Shown in pieces: positions 9,675-20,979 of a stretch of 45,635 bases of DNA. The number at the start of each line of letters is the position of its first letter. The stretch's first letter is position 1. The notes beneath the pieces are model-generated. The model was not told the origin of the DNA. It made no database searches and saw only the letters and a program-made list of their open reading frames with translations. This DNA comes from Chromera velia (Eukaryota; Sar; Chromeraceae), in NCBI GenBank assembly GCA_018398765.1, contig JAHBMJ010000540.1, positions 1 through 45,635 on the forward strand. Direction: 5' to 3'. The position numbers and the translations under genes are program-made.

Positions 9675-12386
9675 TCAGTCTGGTCCTAGGCATACAGCAA
9701 TGAGGGCACTGGCCTTTCTGGTGTCCCTCTGAAGAAAAAGCAAGAAGTACCGCCTTATACGCTCCTCGGCCTGCCCCAACCCTCTACCCCTTCGGGCCTC
9801 CTGTTTCTCTCCATGCTCACACACTTCTTCTATCGACATACACTCCAGTTGCCTATACCAGAGATCACTTAGTCTCTCCCGCGGCACTTCCGTTCGAACA
9901 CAAGTTGTCAGGCGGTGAATCGGGTTGTCAATCAGTTTCTCACAAGTTTTTTCTTCACAGGCCTTGCAAATTGATTCAACCTTCCCCCCATGGTTTGCCC
10001 TCCCTCTAACAACGGTGCACAACACAGGGCAGAAAACTGCCCCGGGGGATGCCAGGAACTGCTTGGCGAGTGGTTCAACCGAAGGAGACTTTAAGCCCCC
10101 TTTCCCCTCCGCCAGGCTTCCTAGGACCAGTTTTGCAAAGCGTTGGCTGCTTCTATTCTCCTTCTGATAATCAGTCAGGCAGGCAGACGGAGGAAAAGAC
10201 ATGCCATGCATTCCTTATCTACCTTGTCTCCCCCTTCTCCTTTCCGTCACGGAGACCGGGTTTGCCCAGTCTCCTAACCATTCGTTGACTTCTCTGCTTC
10301 TCGCCCCCCTTCTCAGCCTGCTATCTGAGGTTCTGAAATCAACCTCATCAGGTTCACCTTCAAGAAGGGCAGAACTGACGGGTTGCCCAAGCCTCTTTGC
10401 CGACCCTGACGCCCTCCTGTGGTATGCCCACAGCGCTTGAGGCAAAGCCAATCGCGCAAGGGAAAGACTTCTCAAATACCTTCCCACTCTGACACTAAGA
10501 ATCTCTCTCATAGGCCTCAGCCCAACGGCTGCAAGGGTGGGAAGGACAAAAGAATTCCAGGGCAGACGGAGAAACTAACGCACAAAACGAAGTTGAAGAG
10601 AGTCTAAGCATTGGATGTCAAATTCTTGAATCGGGAGGGCTTCAAGGGAATAAGTGGCGGCGGGTTCCCATGTCCCCTTGAAGAGGGACATACGACTATG
10701 TGGGGAGAGCGTCCCTATTGATGCGTACAAACCCATAGCCCCTTCCACTCCCCTCTCTGCAGCTTTAAGTCTGGCAGTCACAGACTTACGAGGGTTTGCA
10801 TCATAGAAGACTTGACAACCCAAGTATCTGTAACTTTCTACCCATTCGACCGTCCGACCCTTGAAAAGAATTTCTTCCTCCCCCCCCCCGCCTGCTAATC
10901 TCATCACTTTCATTTTTTTTAAATTCAGTGTCAGACCCCACGTGTCACAATACATGGCCAACCGATCCATTCTTTTTTGGAGGTTGCGGGGGGAATGCCC
11001 AAAGATTACGAGATCATCTGCATAACCGATGCTCTCTATCAGAAGGTCTCCCAGCCTCACTTCCTGGGATGAATCCTCCCCTCGATCTCTACTCTAGAGA
11101 CTAACTGAGGTATGCAAATTATTGATGAAGAGAAGAAATAGGAGAGAAGAGAGAGGGTCACCTTGTTTTACCCTTGTTCCCTCTTCAAACATGCTTTCCG
11201 ACCCGTTAATCTTCCCCATAACCTTGATATACATTGCATGGATCATATTAATGTCTCCTTTTGAAAGCCCCTCCTCTTTAAGTCTCTGGATCAATTTCTT
11301 TCTGTCAACTCTATCAAATGCCTTGCTAAAGTCCACAAAACATGCGAATAAAGGTCTTTTTTTGTTTCTGGAAGTTTTAGAAAGGGCAAACAAAGCATGA
11401 ATGGCCTCTCTAGTCCCCACTCCCTTTCTGAATCCTATCTGTCTGTCGTTTATCCTTGCTCTTAGACGGAGGCGAGAATCCATCAACAAAGTAAAGAGCT
11501 TAGCCAGAAGGGTCACTATATGAATAGGCCTCCATTCATCCACTAGCGGAGACACGGGGCCTTTGGGAACTGGGACAATGCGAATGAAGTTCCATGTAGA
11601 CGGCCAGTAAGAGAAGAGATGAAAGAGATTTAAAAAAATAAAGAGAAGAAAACGGGAGAGACGCGACGACCCAAAACACAGAGCAGCATGTTTAGGAGAG
11701 AGACACTCAAGCCCAGCCCCCTTATTTAGGTTTACTTTTTTTATGACCGTATCACATAGGGAAATGGAGAAAAAAGGAGACCGAGGGAGAGGAGGAGGGC
11801 TGGATGGTAGGGGGAGGTCGGGAAGTCCCTCTCCTTCAAACAGCGACGCCCAGAAATTGGAGAAAGCATCTGCTGACGGTCTGTCCCTCACTCTATCCCC
11901 TCCCATCTGTTGCGCGCTCTTCCACTTCCACACCGCTGAGGGGTCTCTAACAGCCTCCTGGGCAAGACGCTCTGCCTGTGCACACGCGTATACCTTTCTT
12001 TTCCTTGTGATCAACCTTCCCCTTTCCCTTACTAGCTTGTCTTTATGTCTCATTCTTTCTTCTCTGGATCTATCATTACTTCGTCTGCCCACTGTTCGTG
12101 TTCTTAGTTCTCTCTCGGCCTTCTTTACCCTTTCATTCATTTCTTTACACTCCTGGTCCCACCAAGGGGCGGCTATCTGTCCTTTTTTTTGTTTGTTGGA
12201 TTTCTTTCTACCCCTCTGCTTCTTCTCCCCCGGTTGTGCTAACTTCCTTTCCCATTTACCTGCTAGGCCCTTAACTCTCTCAGCCAGGGTCTCAGGGATA
12301 GACGCAGAAAGGATTGGCTGACTGGGGGGGGGAGGGGGGGGGGAAACATGAAAGAGAGGGAGACCATTCTGAGATAATTCTGTCAT
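9675..12386 (-). pseudogene. 5'-truncated LINE (non-LTR retrotransposon) reverse transcriptase with three in-frame stops
   Basis: One continuous minus-strand frame runs from 12386 to 9675. The N-terminal part has the PWWDQECKEMNERVKKAERE linker typical of LINE proteins after the endonuclease. The reverse transcriptase follows: EWRPI, QIGFRKGVGTREAIHALFAL, FVDFSKAFDRVDR (box A Asp), TRVKQGDPLSSLLFLLFINN (box B) and YADDLVIFG (catalytic box C). A C-x2-C ... H-x4-C cluster (CKAC ... HRLTTC) near the C terminus resembles the zf-RVT zinc-binding domain. In-frame stops occur at 11094-11096 (TAG, between boxes B and C), 10575-10577 (TAG) and 10215-10217 (TAA); no frameshift is needed. The endonuclease domain expected upstream is missing and unrelated AT-rich sequence lies there, so the copy is 5'-truncated, as is usual for target-primed insertion. 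The clade is not assigned. Confidence 0.85.
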
Positions 12387-13272
12387 ATTTAAGCAATTGT
12401 AAGATTAGTGATCAGTATAAATTCAGTGCATGATAGTAAAACACCTCTCGATAGTAATACATATTGATATGTATGTTTTAATACAGTTTCATCATGATCT
12501 AGCTCACAATGCTGGTCCCGCTTTCACGGCAGCTTTGCCAAATTTATGTATATGTAGGAAATCCTAGGAAGTGAAAATTGAAATGAAATTAACCGGTCAA
12601 GAAAACGAAAAAATATTTTAGACAAAAAAACTGCGAAAAAATGTTTTTATTGAACTAAATTAGATAACGTCAGACCCTGCTTCCAAAAACATAAACAAAC
12701 AAACAGATAGACAGACAGATACACAATATTGTGACACGAAGAGACAGACGTACATGCAAGGTGTGAGAAAGAAGGTTACACAGAGGTCGTCAGACGGAGA
12801 GAAAGAGATACACATCGATCCTAATCCTAAAACAGGTTCTGCATAGGTCTAAAAAGTAGTAGAAACGGATAGACAGCAGGGGGTTCAAGTTCGGAACTTT
12901 GCTGCAGGATATGGACTCTCTTCCATACGTTTTCCTTTTCATTTCTTTTCTTTTCCTTCTTTTGGCACATGCAACCTCAGTTGCACCAAAGCTTCACACA
13001 GGCCTCAGACGAATGTTTTGCGAGTCCAAGTTGCGAAAAGTTGCGACGCTTCCAGAGAGATTCTGTCTTTCATTCTTTCCCCTTCTCTTCTTCCATACAA
13101 ACAGATCGACAGACAGACGATATTCCTTTAGATAGGTGGACAGACGCAAACACGCACCCACACACACACACACACTCACACACACACACACGTACACAAA
13201 CATGCACACACACACACACACGTACACAACCATGCACACACACACACACTCACACACACACACACTCACACT

Positions 13273-13319
<47 letters not shown>

Positions 13320-14230
13320 AGAGAGAAACAGAAAACAGAGATAGAAATTGAGAGACAGAGAAACTGAGGCAGAGAGAAAGAATGTTTTGAGGAGGAGAGA
13401 GAGGCTGCGGCCCACAGGAAGTCTGTTAGACAGAGAAGAAGAAAGAGCGAGAAGCAGGCAACAAGGAGGACTGAAATTTGTTCCATCACTGCTCGCGTCC
13501 TCACTCATTCAGACTGGCTGACTTGCACAGCTACAGACACACCTGAGAGCGAAAGAAAGACAGCGAAAAGCACAGAGACGAAAGATACACCACACACACG
13601 GGGACGTTCAGGTCGGCAGAAAGATGGAAGAAACAGACTGCGACAGATCAAGAGGCAGATGGGTGTCAAGAGAACATGAAGAAGAGATTTGCAGGAAAGA
13701 AGAGAGACAGAGGAGAATGGGGGCATTGAGCGGCAGGTTGAAAGAGAGATTACAAGAAAGTGAAACCAATGGACCTGTTGGGTGTGAGTGGTTGGGGTGG
13801 ATTTGGGAAGGGGGCAGGGCAGAAGGCACGAAAGAGACAAAAGATTCACGGGGGGAAGAAACACACAGACCTCTATACAGGGAGGCCGAACCGAATGGAG
13901 TGCATTGAAAAAGAATGCAACACCGAAGAAGGCATACACAAATCTTTTCTCTGAAAGACAAACACTTTGAACGCTTTAACAAAACAATCGCTCACGATAC
14001 GTCGGTATCTGTACACACCATCGTCCAAACACCTGTATACACAGTCTGATAAAGGTCGATGGAAGAGCGCCAGGGGAGCAAAGACGGCCCAGAGTCTCTG
14101 TGCAGAAAGAGATGTCAAAAGACTTAATCCTTCTCTTTGGATCCTGCCAATCTCACTGTCTTTCCACTTGGATATTTCCAATATTATCCCCCTCTGATTG
14201 CGGTCCCGTCTCTCGTCTCCCCCTTTTGTG
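12387..14230. other. Intergenic stretch dominated by simple repeats
   Basis: No gene is recognised. Bases 12400-12900 are AT-rich. The CA and GA tracts at 13148-13326 generate Thr/His, Val/Cys and Arg/Glu-rich spurious frames. Several overlapping Ser/Leu-rich or charged frames between 13500 and 14200 occur on both strands with no domain. Confidence 0.5.
13148..13326. repeat. (CA)n then (GA)n compound microsatellite
   Basis: About 140 bases of CA units with occasional CGTA or CTCA interruptions run directly into about 38 bases of GA units. Confidence 0.9.
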
Positions 14231-16117
<1,887 letters not shown>

Positions 16118-17027
16118 TTGTATACCTAGGGGGCCGCACTTAGTCTTATATGTAAATTCTACCCCAATTTCGGTTATCTTGAATAGGAACCTAAATGATT
16201 GATATATACAAACGGCTGAAACTACCAAATAAAGCACATCATGCTAAATCATGTTGGGTGGTTTATATTTGTGCAATCATGATGTTGGGCTACATTGTGG
16301 TGTCTCAAAGTTGAACGATGTCATGTCGCCAGGTTTTGTTAGGTGTTGGGCTGTGTTGGGCCTGTTGGGCGGTGCCCAACAGTACAAATGGCCCAACAGT
16401 AGCCTAACATCACTTTAAAGTGCACAACAGACATTATAGAGCTTTTTAGACCAACTAAAAAGCACGCAATCAAGACAACCAAAATTAAAGCTAAATGTTG
16501 TTTTCATATGAGCTTTATACTCTTTATGGAAAGTATAAAATCGTTATTTGAAAGTGAGGGGTGGTGTTAAGACCTTCAACCTCTAAAAAATGTGGCTCAT
16601 TTTCAAACAACCATTTTTTATGTTTCATAAAGAGTATAAAGCTTATATTGAAGCAACATTGAGCTCTAATTTTCTTCTTTTTGATTGTGTGCTTTTTAGT
16701 TGGTCTAAAAGGCTCTACAATGTCTGTTGTGCACTTTAAAGTGATGTTGGGCTGCTGTTGGGCCATTTGTACTGTTAGGCACCGCCCAACAGGCCCAACA
16801 CAGCCCAACAGACCCTAAACCCAACAGAACCTGGCGACAGAGCTGGGGGGGATAAAAACATAGCCCAACATTTGAAAGACAAAGTTTTAACTAGCAACAT
16901 GATGCTCCAAAATCTGCTTTATATGCCAGTTTTAATGGTTTCTTCATATTCCATCTATAACATTTTAAGAGACATAGCTAAAGCAGGGGGGGCATCTAAA
17001 GTGCGGCCCCCTAGTTTATACACCTAT
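16118..17027. mobile_element. Foldback / terminal-inverted-repeat element rich in GTTGGGC
   Basis: The outer ends are inverted copies: GTATACCTAGGGGGCCGCAC on the left, and GTGCGGCCCCCTAGTTTATAC on the right in two overlapping blocks. Inside are long imperfect inverted arms, 16324-16533 and 16618-16839, sharing TGTCGCCAGGTT, GTTGGGCCTGTTGGGCGGTG, CACTTTAAAGTG and GACCAACTAAAAAGCAC. Several GTTGGGC units repeat near the arm tips. The whole can fold into a stem of over 200 bp with an 84-base loop. It encodes no transposase (the 94-codon minus frame at 16524-16808 lies across the palindrome) and no clear target duplication is visible. Confidence 0.7.
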
Positions 17028-17870
17028 GGCAGGTGCAGCGGTTCTCATGTTTTTATACGTTTTTTAAAACAGTCTTTTATAATTTATGATTAGGCTGAGA
17101 AAAGGTGCATAAGGTGTTGGTGCTGGTGCAAAAACAAGTTTACACGTTAAATCAGGTGCAAAACAGGTGCAAAATAAGGTGTACCGTTTACCATATGACA
17201 GCTAGGTTTCTACGATTGATTTCTAGTGTTTTTAGTGGCCAAAAAGCACCTCATTCAAGACCTAAAAGCTTTTTATAATGTAGCATAGCTATAAAAACTT
17301 TTACTGTGCAAAACAACATAAAATATCACTAGAAATATCAGTGAAAAGACGGAAAAAAAAAATCTTGCATGCAATTAAAGACTATATGTCTCTGACTATA
17401 TCATGACTTCGGTCTCTTTCTGGGTCTCTTTTTTTCATTTAAAACCTGTTCAATGCTTTGTATATATGATCTATTGTGTTTGAATATGTTTGGCGCCGTT
17501 TGCGTGCTGCACCGTAGTCCAGTTATGTCTTAGCTTATACGATCCATAAATTCTTCAAACGGCACACGCATGCCCCTTTGGAGCAAACTCCTGAAGAAAA
17601 CAACCACAAATGGTGCATTTTCATGAAAAAGAAAAAGAAGAAAGAATGAAACAAAGGAAGGTTTTTTTTGGATTTCGTCTCTGAGCAAGGGTAAGCGAGG
17701 GCCTGATCTCAGAGGCCCAGAGCCCAGCCCCGTCATACCTTAGCTCTCTTTTTCACTCACCCCCCTCCCCAAAACGACAACGGAGGACAAAAACTAGACA
17801 AAAAAGAGGAAAGAGAGAAAGCAGAAGAGGAAAAAGAAGAGGAGAGAGCAGGCTCCTCACAGACTTTCTC
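17028..17870. other. Intergenic stretch with AGGTGCAAAAC repeats
   Basis: No gene is recognised. At 17104-17182 AGGTGCA/AGGTGT motifs are clustered (AGGTGCAAAACAGGTGCAAA). A similar motif cluster recurs at 19226-19282. The 68-codon minus frame at 17530-17736 has no recognisable feature. Confidence 0.4.
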
Positions 17871-18020
17871 TCACTCGAAGTCCGACTTAAAAATCGACCT
17901 CAGACTGAGTATGACGTCTTTCTTCCCTAGAAACTCCTCGGGTTTGATGCGGGCTGGTTGGGGCGGAGGGGAGGCTTTGGCTTTTGATTTGAGTTTGGTT
18001 TTGAAGAATGAGAGAAACAT
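17871..18020 (-). CDS. Short coding segment or terminal exon, product unknown
   Basis: On the minus strand a 49-residue frame starts at an ATG (18020) and ends with TGA at 17871. Its basic, Pro-rich N-terminal half is followed by IKPEEFLGKKDVILSLRSIF and then KSDFE. The second half looks like real protein: amphipathic, mixed residues, a natural end. It may be the last exon of a spliced gene extending toward higher coordinates, since the frame stays open upstream of the ATG for about 25 codons. The family is not recognised and no partner exon was found. Confidence 0.35.
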   Translation of the reverse strand: MFLSFFKTKLKSKAKASPPPQPARIKPEEFLGKKDVILSLRSIFKSDFE

Positions 18021-19537
18021 GAACAGAGTCGGACAGGTGCAATTCCTAACCCCAGACCCTCTTTTTCCGACTGACCTGGCTTAATTTATGATGTTCATCC
18101 AGACTAGCATTCCCATATCCTCCTGAGCCACCTGCAAGGATCTATGCGGCTGGTACAAGTATTTTCTCCATCTTCAGATCCAAAAAAAGGCTCTCTCTAT
18201 TCTTGAATAGCTTCTCTTTTGTTTGCTAATAGTTGTGTGAAGCCGTCTATCTGGACAGGGCCCCGGTTTGTGAAATTGAGAAGTGATTAACTGCAGTAAC
18301 CGGTATACAAGACCGATATGACTGACAACTCGCAAACGAAGGGGTGAACGCCCCTACAAAAGCTGCACTTCCCTTTATAGACGGTCTTCAAACCTTGTGG
18401 AAGTACCAAATGCAATGAGAACTTCAAGCCGTGGTATGACAGAAAGTCAGATACAGATCTGTATGTAAACATGCAAACTTGATGAGCCATCAGCAGACAG
18501 AAGTGATAAATGGTTCCACTCTCTGATGCAAAGCAGCAAATTAAATGATCAAACCAATTGCACTCTTACTGACCAAGATAGATCGAGCCCGCCAATCATA
18601 AAGAGCGCGCGGCACCAGGTTTTAAAAGTCCTTACCTGTAACCGAGAGGGACGTACCTTCATGTATGTATGTTCCCATGTGTATGCCATTTCTGCTTCTT
18701 TTCTTCATATTAATATGAAAAAGAATCTCTGCACAGCACTGTGTTAGCATTTATCCTTAATTGCTAAAGGTCGACAAAGCTGTTTTCCTCCCGACAAACC
18801 GTTTAGCATTGTGCCATTGTTTTGTAAACGGACTCAGTCTGCTTGCACAGCTTTTTGACTCAAACCTGTTGTTCTGATCCTTTTATTTTCGTGTGCTCCT
18901 CATTGCTATACGTGCATATGCAGTCGTTTCTGTTACATAAGGCAGCCCATAAAACAGTTCTCATGCTGCAAAGAGAAGAGGTTCTCACATGATATAGCTA
19001 GACTAGATTTCATGCAGCGCATATATGCGTTGTCGAACGTGTATTCGTTTATGCAGTGAGCCCTGCAGCCGATTTTTATCTCAAAAATCGGGTGATCGGA
19101 TTTGTTCCGTGCACCACAGCCCGGTAACACGCGCACGTTTCGGGCTGCAAGGAGCCGCAGGGGCGGGGCCATGACGCGTTGCATAGCCATGACGCTGACA
19201 CTTTTCACCCAATTCCATTCTATCAGGTATAAAACAGGTATATCAGGTGTATCTGGTATAAAACAGGTACATCTGGTGCAACTGTCTGGTTTGCGCTTTT
19301 TCTGAGGTGTACCTTTTCTAAGCCCTATCTCGTGACGAATAGAGTATTAATTGCATAAATAAATGAATGAATGAATAAATGAATGAATGAATTAAAGATT
19401 GCAGTAGAGCCAATGAAACAAAATACAAGAATTTGAATCAATAAATTCAAGTACTATATCTTTGAAAAGTTTCAGTCACTGGCACGCCGTCATATTATTT
19501 CTTACATACGGTGGTACGGTAACCAATACATTTTGTT
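18021..19537. other. Intergenic stretch, no gene recognised
   Basis: Only short open frames. Bases 19226-19282 contain a duplicated block with GGTATAAAACAGGTA. Bases 19356-19393 are an imperfect (ATGA)n microsatellite. Confidence 0.45.
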
Positions 19538-20656
19538 TTAAAAAGGAATTTGGGGAGGCTTTCCAACAAATCGATTTCCCTTCTGGAGATTCTCTTCCCC
19601 CCACATTGGCTGCAGGTTCAAAAAGTGGAGACGTGAAGCTACGGTTTCTATATCAGGCTTTTGTCCCTCTGGCCCTGCATACATAATCGGAACAATGTGG
19701 TCAATGTGCCACAAACTCCCGTAATTCTCCCATGACATTCCGGGGTTGCCGTGGAAGTTGTCCTTCTCGAGGTGGACTTTGAGGTCGGGGAATGAACAAC
19801 CGAGGTACTCATGGGTACGCTTACGGAGGCATGGAGTAAATTTCCCTTTCCGAATGTTGGCAATGCACTTTGCCACGGTGGAACGTGTGACTTCACCCAA
19901 CTGAAAAACGGTGTCCTCTTTATATCGAATCTTTCTGGCTTCTTTTGCCCGCTGCATCCTTGCTGCAAAGGCGGGGTTGTCTCTTTGACACTCTGAGCAT
20001 GCACTCCTCTGTCTGTTATGATGGCAAATGCCCCCACCCCCACACTGCCTACACGTTGAGCGAATTCGACCGTGCTCACACACTTGACTCCCCCCGCACT
20101 CCTTACAATTCCTGCGCTGCCGACCATGCTTACAAAGACTCTTCCCTCCGCATATTTCACATATGCTACGATGCTTGCCATGTTCGCATATTTGACTCCC
20201 GTTACATTCTCGGCAAGTGCTGCGTCTGCATCCATGCTCACACATGCCTGTTCCACCGCAATCCCTGTAATAGTACTTCGGGCGTCCGTGGACGCAAATG
20301 GAACCTCCTCCACACTCCTGACACACAGTGCGCCTTCGTCCGTGAACACAGATTTGAGAGCCTACACACTCTTTGCAAATGGCCCGGAGACGACCATGCT
20401 TGCATATCTGCGAACCCCCACACTCTCTGCACATCCTCCGAATGCGGCCATGCTCGCAAATTCCTTTCCCCCCGCAGTCTTTGCAGTCGTAATGCTGCCG
20501 TCCGTGCGGACAGTGGGCTCGATTGGAAGCAGCCCGAGAGAGATGGAGGCTGGGGGGTATCACCTTTAGAGCCTCACTCCTTTCTTTTCCTCGAACTGTC
20601 TGTACATCAGGGAGAAAACTTGCACCTTCAAGTGACTCACACTCTCCCTCATTCAA
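19538..20656 (-). CDS. HGR Cys/His-repeat protein with C-terminal HNH-like nuclease domain (copy 1)
   Basis: 372 residues from an ATG. Residues 49-228 are ten consecutive 18-residue units with the pattern C-x-H-G-R-x5-C-x2-C-G-G (for example CEHGRIRRMCRECGG). Each unit offers a Cys-His-Cys-Cys set suited to binding one zinc ion. One unit lacks the third ligand (YYYRDC). A basic linker follows, and then a domain with EYLGCSFPDLKVHLEK, MSWENYGSLWHIDHIVPI, LHFLNLQPMWGEENLQKGNR. The W-H-I-D-H-I core, the downstream N-L-Q-P-x-W and the E-N-x-x-K-G-N tail are the His-Me-finger (HNH) nuclease signature seen in phage-like and algal HNH proteins. The array probably binds nucleic acid or partners and the C terminus may cut DNA. 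The protein ends naturally (KPPQIPF, TAA). The paralogue at 21092-22444 lies just upstream on the same strand. The role is inferred. Confidence 0.75.
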   Translation of the reverse strand: MNEGECESLEGASFLPDVQTVRGKERSEALKVIPPSLHLSRAASNRAHCPHGRQHYDCKDCGGKGICEHGRIRRMCRECGGSQICKHGRLRAICKECVGSQICVHGRRRTVCQECGGGSICVHGRPKYYYRDCGGTGMCEHGCRRSTCRECNGSQICEHGKHRSICEICGGKSLCKHGRQRRNCKECGGSQVCEHGRIRSTCRQCGGGGICHHNRQRSACSECQRDNPAFAARMQRAKEARKIRYKEDTVFQLGEVTRSTVAKCIANIRKGKFTPCLRKRTHEYLGCSFPDLKVHLEKDNFHGNPGMSWENYGSLWHIDHIVPIMYAGPEGQKPDIETVASRLHFLNLQPMWGEENLQKGNRFVGKPPQIPF

Positions 20657-20979
20657 GCACGCGGAGGGAAACTCTGCGGTGTCCCTCCACCTGTGTGCCT
20701 CGGCAGGGGGGCCCTCGGAAGGGCAGGGGAGGACAGACAGAGACCTAGTCTGTGATCGGGGTGAGAAATGCGTCCGACTGTCGGGTAGCCGTCATATCAT
20801 GGAGACTCCACCCTCATTTAGAGGGGACCCCCCCCAGGCCCTCCTATATAGAGTGGCATTATGACAGAAGCGACTGCCCCGCGGATATCCAGTGGAGGGC
20901 ACCAAGGAGTGGAGGTTACGGAAGCCTCCTACTCCAAGGACACCGGGATTCCTTGACATGGACACTTTCACCTCAGCGC

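Noticed and set aside
13136-13508. Thr/His-rich, Cys/Val-rich and Ser/Leu-rich frames
   Set aside because: Translations of the CA and GA microsatellites.
19648-20349. A 233-codon minus frame over the first HGR-HNH gene
   Set aside because: It is a shifted reading of the repeat gene with no ligand pattern of its own.
19945-20748. A 267-codon plus-strand frame
   Set aside because: It is the antisense shadow of the Cys/His repeat gene; the regular repeat keeps the opposite strand open.
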